Assembly: GCF_900182635.1 (NCBI RefSeq)
Contig: NZ_FXTD01000014.1
Location: 1 to 45,858, forward strand
Direction: 5' to 3'
Length of the DNA: 45,858 bases
Source of the DNA: Halorubrum cibi
Lineage (GTDB): Archaea; Halobacteriota; Halobacteria; Halobacteriales; Haloferacaceae
Part shown: positions 1 through 8,140 of the stretch, piece after piece
Position numbering within the stretch: the first letter of the stretch is position 1
Layout: each line of letters begins with the position of its first letter
The notes under the pieces: model-generated
What the model was told of the DNA's origin: nothing
Database searches by the model: none
Seen by the model: only the letters and a program-made list of their open reading frames with translations
Translations under genes and position numbers: made by a program

Positions 1-52
1 TGGGAACCGCGGTTCGCCGCCTCACCATTCATCGGGATCATTCCCGTTTTCC

Positions 53-86
53 ACAGCCCACGGACATCGCGTTCGTGGGCTGTTTT
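53..86 (+). terminator. Hairpin with T-run, probable terminator
   Basis: A perfect 10-bp inverted repeat (ACAGCCCACG at 53-62, CGTGGGCTGT at 74-83) encloses an 11-nt loop and runs into TTTT at 83-86. This arrangement suits termination of a plus-strand gene that lies before the window. I see no gene in positions 1-297. Confidence 0.5.
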
Positions 87-261
87 CACGTGTATTGAGC
101 GAGTAGCCACGCTTCCCGTCCACCGAACCGACGTGTCGATCTCGAAACGATCGGAGAGCGCGGACGACGTCACGTTTTGAACGGCTCGTATTCGCGCTGA
201 ATTGTCGTTCTATCGAGCGTTCGGTCGCTTCGGAGATCTCAATATTGATTGTTTCACCAAT

Positions 262-272
262 AAGTTTATGTT
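262..272 (+). promoter_or_regulatory. TATA-like box that sets the first gene's start
   Basis: An AT-rich stretch (about 240-297) stands out in GC-rich DNA and contains AAGTTTATGTTA near 262-273. Transcription starting about 27 nt downstream would begin at about 295-298, exactly at the ATG at 298. This favours a leaderless mRNA and argues against the TTG start at 202. Confidence 0.55.
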
Positions 273-297
273 ATTTCTGTTTGAAGACAATACGTTC

Positions 298-1185
298 ATG
301 ACCGTCCCGACGACACGCGAGAGCGACGTTACGATCCGGGTCGCATCTGCCGGATCGCCGTCCGTTCGGGACGGGGTAACGGATCGATCGGTCGTCTCGA
401 TCCTGTTGGAGACGGATCTCGAGGCGTGGAGACGTGCCTGGCGCGACCGGATCGGGGGATCGCCACGGCGGGAGGCCATCGTGGTCGCGAGCGACGTCTC
501 TCGCAGCGCGACCGCGCCGGCAACGACGCAGGTCCTCCCGGAGCGGCGTCTCGCGTACACGGTCCTCGGATCGGGTGTCGGTATCGATCGGATCCTGGAG
601 ACGGTTTCCGAGAGTCTCGCGGAGTTCGAAGGGTCGGAACCGCGAGTGATACTCGACGATCTCGCGCCGTTCGCCGCCGCACGTGGGGTATCAGAGGCGG
701 TTGGCGCGCTTGAGTCGATCGCGGTGGAGGCCGCCGCGGTCGAGGCGCCGGTCACGATCGGCTGGTCGCTCACGGGGGAGGCGGTGTCCGTACTGCCGTC
801 GGTTCTCGACCGCGCCGACGGTGTCGAGGGAGTCGATCCGGAGCTGACGGCTGCGGTCGACCGGCTCAAAGCCGAGGACCCGACCACGTTCGGCTATACG
901 CGACGCTACTGGGCCGAGGCCCAGCGGGGCGTCGAGTCCTGTACTCGGAACTACCCGCAGTCGAAGCAGATTCACGCCGCCCTTTCCGACCCCGAAACGA
1001 CACCGAGAACGCTCGGAGCGACGCTCTCCGGACTCGTTTCGCTTGGCGTCCTCGACACGTGGGCGGAAACGGTCGGATCGACGAGATACGACCTCACGGC
1101 GTACGATCCGGTTCGGATGGCGGCGGTCGGCGTCGCGTTCGCGGTCGTCTCCGACGACGACCCGGCTCGGGAACTCGAGGGATGA
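298..1185 (+). CDS. Haloarchaeal hypothetical protein, possible winged-helix C-terminus
   Basis: A 295-residue soluble protein with no signal peptide or membrane segment. I do not recognise a characterised family; it resembles the haloarchaeal DUF5821/DUF7504-type proteins that occur near signalling and regulatory genes, but that label is from memory. Residues 1-170 alternate beta-like and helical stretches, as in an alpha/beta core. The last 90 residues (around YPQSKQIHAAL, then TLGATLSGLVSLGVLD and TRYDLTAYDP) look like a winged-helix DNA-binding fold. The ATG at 298 was preferred because a TATA-like box lies about 27 nt before it; a longer frame opens at TTG 202. The neighbouring gene at 1198-1488 is convergent. 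Function unknown. Confidence 0.75.
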   Translation: MTVPTTRESDVTIRVASAGSPSVRDGVTDRSVVSILLETDLEAWRRAWRDRIGGSPRREAIVVASDVSRSATAPATTQVLPERRLAYTVLGSGVGIDRILETVSESLAEFEGSEPRVILDDLAPFAAARGVSEAVGALESIAVEAAAVEAPVTIGWSLTGEAVSVLPSVLDRADGVEGVDPELTAAVDRLKAEDPTTFGYTRRYWAEAQRGVESCTRNYPQSKQIHAALSDPETTPRTLGATLSGLVSLGVLDTWAETVGSTRYDLTAYDPVRMAAVGVAFAVVSDDDPARELEG

Positions 1186-1197
1186 CGCACGCGACGG

Positions 1198-1488
1198 TCA
1201 TCCTTCCTCGTCGGAGCGTCTCGGATCCGTCAGATCGTGACCGACGACCGAGCCGTCGGGATCGAGCGTGACGGTTCCCAGCGTCACCGTGTCTCCAGTG
1301 TCGTACTCGGTCGCGATCGTCTCGAGGACGGATCGCCTGTCGAGCCGTTCCCAGACGACCTCCGCGACGAGCGACTGGAACGTCTCCGGGTCGGTCCATC
1401 CCGAGTCGATGTCCGTCGGGACGTGAACGAGGAACCGTAGCTCCTCCTCGGTGACGCGCACGCCGACGCCGAAGGTGTCCGAACACAT
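1198..1488 (-). CDS. Small conserved-looking acidic hypothetical protein
   Basis: A 96-residue acidic, soluble protein of unknown function. It has a compact core with the segments VRVTEEELRFLVHVP, then a helix (DPETFQSLVAEVVWERL), then GDTVTLGTVTLDPDGSVVG, which reads as a small alpha/beta domain. No catalytic or metal motif is visible. The frame can open at 1515, but a TATA-like stretch (GGTTTGAATC read on the minus strand, about 1509-1519) sits about 27 nt before the ATG at 1488, so I chose that start. It converges on the gene ending at 1185 and is divergent from the EamA permease at 1568. Confidence 0.65.
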   Translation of the reverse strand: MCSDTFGVGVRVTEEELRFLVHVPTDIDSGWTDPETFQSLVAEVVWERLDRRSVLETIATEYDTGDTVTLGTVTLDPDGSVVGHDLTDPRRSDEEG

Positions 1489-1567
1489 GTCGTCCCCTTC
1501 GACTCCGCGATTCAAACCTCCGTCGACCTCCCGAAAGCGGTAACCGGGTTCGCCGGAAAGCGAGCGT

Positions 1568-2461
1568 GTGACCTCGAACGGAGCCGCTCCACGGGTGCCC
1601 CCCGAACTGGGACTCGTGACCGCGGTTCTCGCGGTCAGTACGGGGGCGATCCTCGTCAGGTGGAGCGACGCGCCGAGTTCGGTCGCCGCCTTCTATCGGG
1701 TTCTTTTCACCACCCTGCCGCTGCTTCCGGTCGCCGCGTGGCGGTATCGCGAGGATTTCGCCCGGATCGACCGGCGGGATCTCGGCTTCGCGACGCTGTC
1801 GGGGGTCGCGTTGGCGATACACTTCGCCTCGTGGTTCGAGAGCCTCGAGTGGACGAGCGTCGCCGCGAGCGTCACCCTCGTTCAGGCGCAGCCGGTGTTC
1901 GTCGCCCTCGGCGCGTGGCTGCTGCTCCGCGAGCGAGTGACCCGCCGGATCGCGGTTGGTATCGGGATCGCCGTGGGCGGGATCGCGGTCATGTCGCTGG
2001 GGGACTTCCTCGGCGGCGTCCTCGTCGGCCCGGCGCCGCTCTACGGCAACGCGCTGGCGCTGATCGGGGCGGTGACGGCCGCCGGCTACGTCCTCGCCGG
2101 GCGGTCACTGCGGCAACGGCTCGCGTTGGTCCCGTACGTGGTCGTCGTCTACGGGGTCTGTACGGTCTCGTTGTTCGCTCTCGTGCTCGCGCAGGATAAC
2201 CCGCTCATCGGATACCCTCCCCGCGAGTGGGCGGTCTTTCTCGGTCTGGCGATCGGGCCGGGGCTGTTCGGACACACCGTGATCAACTGGGCGCTCGGGT
2301 ATCTCGAATCGAGCGTCGTCTCGGTGTCGCTGCTCGGAGAGCCGGTGGGGGCGACGATCCTCGCCTTGGCGCTCCTCGGCGAGGTTCCGACCCGCTTTAC
2401 CGTCCTCGGCGGCGTGATCGTCCTCTCGGGGATCTACCTCACGACCACGGGGTCCCGCTGA
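1568..2461 (+). CDS. EamA/DMT-family permease
   Basis: A 297-residue integral membrane protein of the drug/metabolite transporter superfamily, likely an inner-membrane exporter or exchanger of small metabolites; the substrate cannot be read from the sequence. About ten hydrophobic helices are visible and arranged as two EamA halves (roughly residues 15-150 and 160-295). Each half carries features typical of the family, such as the SLEWTSVAASVTLVQAQPVFVAL segment in the first half and YLESSVVSVSLLGEPVGATI in the second, which read as repeats of each other. The start is GTG at 1568, and length is normal for the family. The gene is followed after about 60 nt by a histidine kinase on the same strand. 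Confidence 0.88.
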   Translation: MTSNGAAPRVPPELGLVTAVLAVSTGAILVRWSDAPSSVAAFYRVLFTTLPLLPVAAWRYREDFARIDRRDLGFATLSGVALAIHFASWFESLEWTSVAASVTLVQAQPVFVALGAWLLLRERVTRRIAVGIGIAVGGIAVMSLGDFLGGVLVGPAPLYGNALALIGAVTAAGYVLAGRSLRQRLALVPYVVVVYGVCTVSLFALVLAQDNPLIGYPPREWAVFLGLAIGPGLFGHTVINWALGYLESSVVSVSLLGEPVGATILALALLGEVPTRFTVLGGVIVLSGIYLTTTGSR

Positions 2462-2524
2462 GTCGGTTTTCAATGCCGATACTCGGGGCTCAACGTTCAA
2501 GTGGTGAGACGCGAACTCGTGGAC

Positions 2525-4087
2525 ATGAATCGGCGCTCGATCGTCGTTCTCGCAGACGCGGGCTCGCCACTCCTCGATCGGGTAACCGCCGCGACGGCGG
2601 TCGCCTTTCCGGGTCCGGACGCTCCGGTCGTCCGGCGGGCGGACCCCGGATCCCTCCCGACGGACGACGCGGACCCGGACCGGCTCGCCGACGCCTGCGG
2701 CGTCGTGACGACGGCCTCGGTCCTCTCCTCGGCGGTGGAGGACACGGCCGCCTCGTCGGACCCGTTCGGGCGGCTCCCCGGCGTGGTGGTCGTTCCGGAG
2801 GGGGAGCCGGAGGCGGTCCGAACGGCGTTTCGCGCGGGCGCAGCCGACACCGTGGGGCCGTTCTCCGGTTCTGATCCCGAATCGGACCCGCTCGTCGCGA
2901 GGTTGGCTGCGACGATCGGTCCCGCCCGCAACCGACTCTCCGATCCGGGTCTCGAACGGCTCACGACCGTCCTCCTGGACGCCGCGACGACGCTCATGAG
3001 CACGCGCTCGGACGAGGTGAAGACGAAGATCGAGTGGACGATGGAGAGCGTGGGGGAGCGGGCCGAACTCGATCGCATCGTCTGTTATCTCGACGGCGAC
3101 GACGGGTTCTCGCCGGAGTACTACTGGTCTCCGAACGGGTTCTCGCCGACGGTGCGCGCGTTCGACGACTTCCCCGAGCCGGATCGCCTGTCGACGTTCG
3201 AGAACGTCTCCGTTCCCGCGGTCTCCGCCGACGGAGGAGGAGCCCCGGCCTCGGGCACGGAGGACGTTCCGCCGGCGACCGTCCACGTGCCGCTGGTCAC
3301 GGAGTGGGAGCTGACCGGGGTCGTCTCCTTCGAGGTCGACGGGCGGCGCTCCTGGACCGAGCGGGAGGTGAACCTGTACAGAACGCTCGCGGACCTGATC
3401 GCCTCCGCGGTCACGCGCAACGAGCGGCGAATGGAGCTTCGGACGCAGGCCGAACGGCTCGAACAGTTCAGCGCGGTCGTCTCACACGACCTCCGGAACC
3501 CGCTCAACGTGCTCTCCGGCTATCTGGATCTCGCGGCCGACGACGTTCGGTCGCGACACTACGACGCGATGGAGAACGCGGTCGACCGGATGGAGACGCT
3601 CATCGACGACCTCCTGATGCTCGCACGGCGCGGCGAGACGATCGGCGAGACGGAGACGGTGCCGGTCGCGTCCCTCGCCGAGGAGGCGTGGGAGTCGGTC
3701 CGGGCCCCGAACGCGACGCTCACGGTCGCCGACGGGACGGGGCGCGTCGAGGCGGATCCCGGACGGTTCCGGCAGGCCCTGGAGAACCTCTTCCGGAACG
3801 CGGTCGACCACGGCGGGCCGGAGGTCGCGATCGAGGTCGGTCCGCGGGTCGGATCGGACGGCGTCGTGGGGATGTACGTCTCCGACGACGGGCCGGGGGT
3901 CTCGCCGGACGTCCGCGAGTCCGTGTTCGATTCCGGCTTCTCGACCGCGGACAGTTCCGGCATCGGGCTCGCCATCGTCGATCGCATCGCCGAGGCGCAC
4001 GACTGGACCGTCGACGTCCACAACGACGACGGTGCGGTCTTCGAGTTCGACCTCGAGATGGCTCCGCCTCGAACGGTGCCGCAGTAG
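2525..4087 (+). CDS. GAF-domain sensor histidine kinase
   Basis: A 520-residue cytosolic sensor kinase with no membrane helix. Residues 1-130 resemble a receiver-like fold (RRSIVVLADAGSP, VVVVPEGEPEAVRTAFRAGAADTVGPF) without a clear phospho-acceptor Asp. A GAF-like domain follows at about 145-300. The HisKA H-box is FSAVVSHDLRNPLNVL with His321 as predicted phosphosite. The ATPase has an N-box (ALENLFRNAVDHGG), G1 (VSDDGPGVS) and G2 (SSGIGLAIV), so catalysis looks intact. A GTG eight codons upstream (2501) is an alternative start. No response-regulator gene is adjacent, so the partner is unknown, as is common for haloarchaeal orphan kinases. Confidence 0.9.
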   Translation: MNRRSIVVLADAGSPLLDRVTAATAVAFPGPDAPVVRRADPGSLPTDDADPDRLADACGVVTTASVLSSAVEDTAASSDPFGRLPGVVVVPEGEPEAVRTAFRAGAADTVGPFSGSDPESDPLVARLAATIGPARNRLSDPGLERLTTVLLDAATTLMSTRSDEVKTKIEWTMESVGERAELDRIVCYLDGDDGFSPEYYWSPNGFSPTVRAFDDFPEPDRLSTFENVSVPAVSADGGGAPASGTEDVPPATVHVPLVTEWELTGVVSFEVDGRRSWTEREVNLYRTLADLIASAVTRNERRMELRTQAERLEQFSAVVSHDLRNPLNVLSGYLDLAADDVRSRHYDAMENAVDRMETLIDDLLMLARRGETIGETETVPVASLAEEAWESVRAPNATLTVADGTGRVEADPGRFRQALENLFRNAVDHGGPEVAIEVGPRVGSDGVVGMYVSDDGPGVSPDVRESVFDSGFSTADSSGIGLAIVDRIAEAHDWTVDVHNDDGAVFEFDLEMAPPRTVPQ

Positions 4088-4151
4088 GTCCCGCCCTACC
4101 CTACCTCCGGTTTCGGGCTCGGGTCGCTCCCCGACGTCGGCGCCGCTGCGG

Positions 4152-4652
4152 TCACGCCGCGTCGAAGCGGTCGGCGGTCCGACGGTGTCGGTCCCGGAAC
4201 ATTCCCTCGAACCCGAGCTTCGCGAACGGTCCCGCCGCGTCGCCGAGCGCGCCGAGGGGGAGGCGGTACTCGACGGTGTCCTCGAGCACGGTCTCCTCCC
4301 CGTCGGCGTGGAAGGCGTGGGTGTGCTCCCACGTCCGGAACGGACCGTCCACCATGTCGTCGACGAAGTACGCGCTCCCCGTCGGCGACGTCTCCCCGTC
4401 CGGCTCGCGCTCGACGATCCGCGAGACCCACCGCTGGCGGGGGATGACGCCGAACGGCCGGATCGACATCCGGATCCGCGAGCCCGCGGTCAACACCTCG
4501 GGGTCACGCTCGCCGTCGGGTCCCTCCACGGCCTCGATACGCATGTTCATCCAGCCGGGCGTCAACTCGAGGAGTCCGTCGACCGTCGAGTGGAACGCCC
4601 ACACGTCCTCGATGGGGGCGGCTATCCGGGTCCTCCGGCGGTACGTCGGCAT
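4152..4652 (-). CDS. SRPBCC (START/cyclase-like) family protein
   Basis: A 166-residue soluble protein with the SRPBCC/polyketide-cyclase layout: an opening beta strand and helix (RRRTRIAAPIEDVWAFHST), a central set of strands including RQRWVSRIVEREPDG and FVDDMVDGPFRTWEHTHAF, and a long C-terminal helix that includes LGFEGMFRDRHRR. The family binds hydrophobic ligands in a deep cavity; no ligand can be assigned here. A TATA-like GGCTTTTCCC at about 4672-4681 lies 25-30 nt before the ATG, which supports a leaderless transcript from 4652. It is convergent with the histidine kinase, with only 64 nt between the stops. Confidence 0.8.
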   Translation of the reverse strand: MPTYRRRTRIAAPIEDVWAFHSTVDGLLELTPGWMNMRIEAVEGPDGERDPEVLTAGSRIRMSIRPFGVIPRQRWVSRIVEREPDGETSPTGSAYFVDDMVDGPFRTWEHTHAFHADGEETVLEDTVEYRLPLGALGDAAGPFAKLGFEGMFRDRHRRTADRFDAA

Positions 4653-4810
4653 GCCCGACCTACGGGGCCGACGGGAAAAGCCCCTTCGCCGTCGCGCGCC
4701 GTCGTCGCCGTCTCGCTCCGTTCTCGTCGTCCCGCCCCGTCCCGCGCCGTCGCCGTCGGCGGTCCGGGGTACCGAAACGCCGATACGCCCGCGTCACGTT
4801 CCGGGATCCG

Positions 4811-5737
4811 ATGGAACGAGGAGCGATCGACGTCGCCGACCTCGCCGGACCCTTCGACCTCCAGGCGACCGTCGAGAGCGGACAGAGCTACCTGTGGAAC
4901 CGCGCCGACGGTCGAACCTACGAGGACCTCCACGCCCACGGCGGCGACGAGTGGTACGAGACCGTCGTCGCCCCGATCCCGGACGTCACGGACGAGCGGG
5001 TTCCCCTCCGAGTCCGCCAGGTCGGCGGCGTTCACGACGGGACGCTCGAGTGGGAGGCGTCGACGGACGCGGTGCCGCTTCTCACCCACCTGCTCCGACT
5101 CGACGACGACCTCGACGCGATCCGGGACGCGACCCCCGACCTTCCGCTGCTGGAGCGAGCCTTCGACCGATACGAAGGGATGCGACTGGTTCGGGACCCG
5201 GCGTTCCCGTGTCTCGTCTCGTTCATCTGCTCGGCGCAGATGCGCGTCGCCAGAATACACGGGATGCAGCGTCGGCTTCGGGAGACGTACGGTGATCCCG
5301 TCGATCTCGACGGGGAGACGTACCGCACGTTTCCGACGCCGGCGCAGCTCGCGGATCGGAGCGAGTCCGAACTCCGCGACCTCTCCCTCGGATACCGAGC
5401 GCCCTACGTCCGACGGACCGCGGAGATGGTCGCGTCGGGGGAGGCGGACCCGGGCGAGGCGGTCGATCTCCCGTACGAGGAGGCTCGGGAGTCGCTGACT
5501 CGGTTCGTCGGCGTCGGCGACAAAGTCGCCGACTGCGTCGCGCTCTTTTCGCTGGGATTCCTCGAGGCGGTGCCGCTCGACACGTGGATCAACACGACCA
5601 TCGAGGAGTACTTCCCCGACTGCGACCGCGGGTCCTACGTCGATACCTCTCGTGCGATTCGCGAGCGATTCGGCAGTGAGTACGCCGGATACGCCCAGAC
5701 GTACGTGTTCTACCACCTCCGCGCGGGCGGGAAGTGA
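4811..5737 (+). CDS. OGG1-like HhH-GPD DNA glycosylase
   Basis: A 308-residue DNA repair glycosylase/AP-lyase of the HhH-GPD superfamily, most like OGG1, which excises 8-oxoguanine. An N-terminal beta-rich domain (about 1-125, including TVESGQSYLWNR) precedes the helical domain. The hairpin and catalytic segment reads GVGDKVADCVALFSLGF with Lys238, followed by AVPLDTWI with Asp257. The 19-residue Lys-Asp spacing equals that of human OGG1 (K249/D268). A further OGG1-like feature is the LSLGYRAPYVRRTAEMV helix pair. An AlkA-type alkylbase glycosylase is the main alternative, but the Lys makes a bifunctional OGG enzyme more likely. The gene starts 158 nt after the SRPBCC start and is divergent from it. 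Confidence 0.87.
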   Translation: MERGAIDVADLAGPFDLQATVESGQSYLWNRADGRTYEDLHAHGGDEWYETVVAPIPDVTDERVPLRVRQVGGVHDGTLEWEASTDAVPLLTHLLRLDDDLDAIRDATPDLPLLERAFDRYEGMRLVRDPAFPCLVSFICSAQMRVARIHGMQRRLRETYGDPVDLDGETYRTFPTPAQLADRSESELRDLSLGYRAPYVRRTAEMVASGEADPGEAVDLPYEEARESLTRFVGVGDKVADCVALFSLGFLEAVPLDTWINTTIEEYFPDCDRGSYVDTSRAIRERFGSEYAGYAQTYVFYHLRAGGK

Positions 5738-5807
5738 GCCGTTCGGGGCGGGAAGTCGTCCCTGCGGCCGAACCTTCATACTCGTTCGCACGGTACGTGT
5801 TCACGTG

Positions 5808-6185
5808 ATGGACTGTCGAGTCGTCGTGGAGGCCGCCGTTCCCGTGTACGACGTTGGGACCGCCGACGAGGCGGTCCGGATCGCGGTCTCGAAGACGGGC
5901 GAGATGCTGAACCCCGATCTCAACTACGTCGAGATCGACATGGGGAGCCGCACCTCTCCCTCTGGTGAGGAGCTCCCTCCCGCGTTCATCGCCGCCGACG
6001 AGGCGCTCGTCGCGCTCGAACTCCGGATGGACGTGTTCAACGTCGATCGCGGCGAACACGCCAGACGGATCGCGAGAAAGGAGATCGGCCAACGGCTCCG
6101 AAACATCCCGCTCAAGGTCCTCTCCGTCGAGGAGATGGACGAGGAGGAAACGACGGAACGCTCCTCGACCGACGAGAGCGAGTGA
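5808..6185 (+). CDS. UPF0212 (DUF555) family protein
   Basis: A 125-residue archaeal protein of the UPF0212/DUF555 family, of unknown function. Recognisable features are the opening MDCRVVVEAAVPVYDV, the MLNPDLNYVEIDMG segment, and PPAFIAADEALVALELRMDVFN. The last 20 residues are an acidic Glu/Thr/Ser-rich tail typical of halophile adaptation. The frame extends to 5652, but the upstream part is unconserved-looking Arg/Ser-rich sequence that overlaps the glycosylase gene. A TATA-like TTCATACTC near 5774-5782 supports a start at ATG 5808; GTG 5805 is adjacent. Confidence 0.88.
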   Translation: MDCRVVVEAAVPVYDVGTADEAVRIAVSKTGEMLNPDLNYVEIDMGSRTSPSGEELPPAFIAADEALVALELRMDVFNVDRGEHARRIARKEIGQRLRNIPLKVLSVEEMDEEETTERSSTDESE

Positions 6186-6253
6186 TCGCCTCGGCTCATC
6201 GACGTGGTCGCCACTTAGGACGTATCGAACGACGGTAGGCTACTCGACGAGTA

Positions 6254-6487
6254 TCAGTCCGCGGTGGGGGCCAGCGGCTCCGACTCTGCCTCCTCCATCG
6301 GCTCCGTGATCCCTTCGGTCAGTTTAAAAACAGCCGCCTTGTGGTCGGTCTTCGATTTGTGTATCGATGTCGGTTTCACGCCGAGTTCCTCATACGCGTC
6401 GAGGTCGAGGTCGTCGTTCCAGAACTCGCACTGTTTTCGTACCTCGGCCAGGAGGCCGTGAAGGTGGATGAGCTCCTGTTTCTTCAT
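6254..6487 (-). CDS. UPF0058 family protein
   Basis: A 77-residue archaeal protein of the UPF0058 family, thought to be a metal-binding helical protein but without a proven role. The diagnostic start MKKQELIHLHGLLAEVRKQ and the later segment GVKPTSIHKSKTDHKAAVF carry the conserved His and Cys-containing helix (EFWNDDLDLDAYEEL between them). A TATA-like TAATATAAGC on the minus strand at about 6513-6522 puts the transcript start at or next to the ATG. A second TATA-like TATATAG at about 6553-6559 could give a longer leader. Confidence 0.9.
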   Translation of the reverse strand: MKKQELIHLHGLLAEVRKQCEFWNDDLDLDAYEELGVKPTSIHKSKTDHKAAVFKLTEGITEPMEEAESEPLAPTAD

Positions 6488-6576
6488 GAGTAACGGTCCT
6501 TTGCTACCGGAGGCTTATATTACTATCCTGAGTCTAGTTACCACACCACCCGTCTATATAGTCCTCGACGGTCCCG

Positions 6577-6756
6577 TCACTGGAACTGCCGGACCGTCTC
6601 GAGATCGCGTTCGGTCCGCATGAACTCCGTGAGCCGCCGGGTCGCGTGACAGTTGGAACAGCTGAAGTTCGTGCGCAGTTTCGGGAGTTCGGACGGGTTC
6701 TCTTGCCACTCCTTGGTACATTCCGGACACACCAATCTGACGAACGCTTCGACCAT
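6577..6756 (-). CDS. Small zinc-ribbon protein
   Basis: A 59-residue protein with two cysteine pairs, VCPEC (Cys10, Cys13) and CSNC (Cys33, Cys36), the spacing of a single zinc ribbon. The rest is charged and ends in a helix (TEFMRTERDLETVRQ). It matches a small haloarchaeal zinc-binding family that I recall as DUF7836; role unknown, with nucleic-acid or protein binding as the usual expectation for such ribbons. TATA-like GTTTTTAATCC on the minus strand at about 6777-6787 is 27 nt before the ATG at 6756, so the mRNA is likely leaderless. It sits between UPF0058 and the TFB gene on the same strand. Confidence 0.78.
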   Translation of the reverse strand: MVEAFVRLVCPECTKEWQENPSELPKLRTNFSCSNCHATRRLTEFMRTERDLETVRQFQ

Positions 6757-6860
6757 GCCGGCACGTACAGTCCGTCGGATTAAAAACATACGTGACGCGG
6801 TCACTATCCACACGGAGCTCTTCGTCGTCGGGAAGTCCTCGCGAGTTCTCGCCGGCGGGC

Positions 6861-7871
6861 TTACGCGGCCAGGTGGTCGCTGGCCTCGAGCAGCTCCTTG
6901 TACCGGTTGCGAATGGTGACCTCGGAGATGTCGGCGACCTCGCTCACCTCGCTCTGGGTCACCTTCCGGTTCGACAGGAGGGCTGCGGCGTAGACGGCCG
7001 AGGCCGCCAGCCCGACCGGCGACTTGCCGCTCGTGATCCCCGCGTCCTTCGCGCTCTTCAGGAGCTCCCGCGCGAGGCGTTCGACCTCCTCGGGGAGGTC
7101 GAGCCGCGAGACGAATCGCGGGACGTAGCTCTCGGGGTCGGCCGGCTGTACCTCCAAGCCGAGTTCGCGAACGACGTAGCGGTACGTCCGCGTGAGTTCC
7201 ATCTTGTCGACGCGCGAGACCGCGGTGAACTCGTCGAGGCTTCGCGGATTCCCGACCTGTCTGGCGGCCGCGTACAGCGACGCCGTCGCGACGCCCTCGA
7301 TGGATCGGCCGGGGAGGAGGTTCTCCCCCAGCGCGCGGCGGTAGATGACCGAGGCGGTCTCGCGGACGTTGTCCGGGAGCCCGAGTGCCGAGGCCATCCG
7401 GTCGATCTCGCCGAGCGCCTGCTTCAGGTTGCGCTCCTTCGAGTCGCGCGTGCGGAACCGCTCGTTCCAGGTGCGGAGCCGCTGCATCTGACGCCGCTGG
7501 CGGCTCGAGAGCGACTTCCCGTACCCGTCCCGGTCCTGCCAGCCGATGTTGGTCGACAGGCCCTTGTCGTGCATCATGTTCGTCGTGGGCGCGCCCACGC
7601 GGGACTTGCTGTCCCGTTCGGCCGAGTCGAACGCGCGCCACTCCGGCCCGCGGTCGACCGAGTCCTCCTCGACGACGAGCCCGCAGTCTTCACACACCGT
7701 CTCGCCGTGCTCGGTGTCCGTCACGAGGCGTCCCGTACACTCCGGACAGCTCGTCACCCGGCTGTTCTCCGCCGACTCGCTCTCGGCGATCTCCTCGTCC
7801 GTTCGTTCCGAAGCGGCGGTTCGGTCGATCTCCTCGTCCCGATCGTAGCTTCGAATGCGTGTCTCTGTCAT
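6861..7871 (-). CDS. tfb: Transcription initiation factor TFB (TFIIB homologue), copy 1
   Basis: A 336-residue TFB that bridges TBP-TATA and RNA polymerase at archaeal promoters. It has an N-terminal zinc ribbon (CPEC and CEDC), the B-reader segment around RVGAPTTNMMHDKGLSTN, and two cyclin-like repeats (about 145-230 and 240-330) ending in a helix-turn-helix that contacts the BRE (VTQSEVSEVADISEVTIRN). The start at ATG 7871 follows a TATA box at 7951-7960, leaving a leader of about 59 nt; the frame's upstream ATG at 7934 would lie before the predicted transcription start. Very similar to the second TFB at 36003-36977, differing mostly at the N-terminus, the B-reader border and the second cyclin fold. 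Confidence 0.95.
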   Translation of the reverse strand: MTETRIRSYDRDEEIDRTAASERTDEEIAESESAENSRVTSCPECTGRLVTDTEHGETVCEDCGLVVEEDSVDRGPEWRAFDSAERDSKSRVGAPTTNMMHDKGLSTNIGWQDRDGYGKSLSSRQRRQMQRLRTWNERFRTRDSKERNLKQALGEIDRMASALGLPDNVRETASVIYRRALGENLLPGRSIEGVATASLYAAARQVGNPRSLDEFTAVSRVDKMELTRTYRYVVRELGLEVQPADPESYVPRFVSRLDLPEEVERLARELLKSAKDAGITSGKSPVGLAASAVYAAALLSNRKVTQSEVSEVADISEVTIRNRYKELLEASDHLAA

Positions 7872-7950
7872 GGGTGTTCTCCGATCGAACTCCCGACGAA
7901 AATGCGGGGCCGGGGATGCCCGATTCGTTAACAAACAGTAAGTGTCTACA

Positions 7951-7960
7951 GTGTATAAAT
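7951..7960 (-). promoter_or_regulatory. TATA box of TFB copy 1
   Basis: Read on the minus strand the sequence is ATTTATACAC, a good haloarchaeal TATA box. It predicts initiation near 7930, giving an unusual 59-nt leader where most genes of the window look leaderless. Confidence 0.6.
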
Positions 7961-8082
7961 GTTTCGCTCAGTATATCATCAATGAAACCGACAGATAGCG
8001 GATGTGCGGCCGATTGAGGCCGATATACTCGACTCAATCCGATCCGACGGACGAACCGTGCTACCGGATACCGTGAAATCCG

Positions 8083-8093
8083 AGATATATAAA
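8083..8093. promoter_or_regulatory. Orphan near-symmetric TATA box
   Basis: GATATATAAAG lies in the 269-nt gap between TFB copy 1 and the surface-protein gene. On the minus strand it would start RNA near 8061 and give TFB copy 1 a 190-nt leader; on the plus strand RNA would start near 8115 and run antisense into the 3' end of the gene ending at 8141. The sequence alone does not choose. Confidence 0.35.
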
Positions 8094-8140
8094 GAAGGCA
8101 GTCGGATACGGATCGTTTCTCGGGCGTTCCTGGTCGGATC

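Noticed and set aside
1-297. A gene in the left edge
   Set aside because: No frame with plausible coding character; the region shows a hairpin terminator and an AT-rich promoter.
2105-3286. A long minus-strand frame across the permease and kinase genes
   Set aside because: Arg-rich low-complexity product with no recognisable domain; both plus-strand genes have strong family signatures.
5652-5807. Upstream extension of the UPF0212 frame
   Set aside because: It overlaps the glycosylase gene, has an Arg/Ser-rich composition, and the family starts at the ATG at 5808.
7802-7812. An 11-bp copy of the shared-motif core (TTCGTTCCGAA)
   Set aside because: It lies inside the TFB copy 1 coding region and lacks the rest of the 17-bp motif, so it is probably coincidence of codons.
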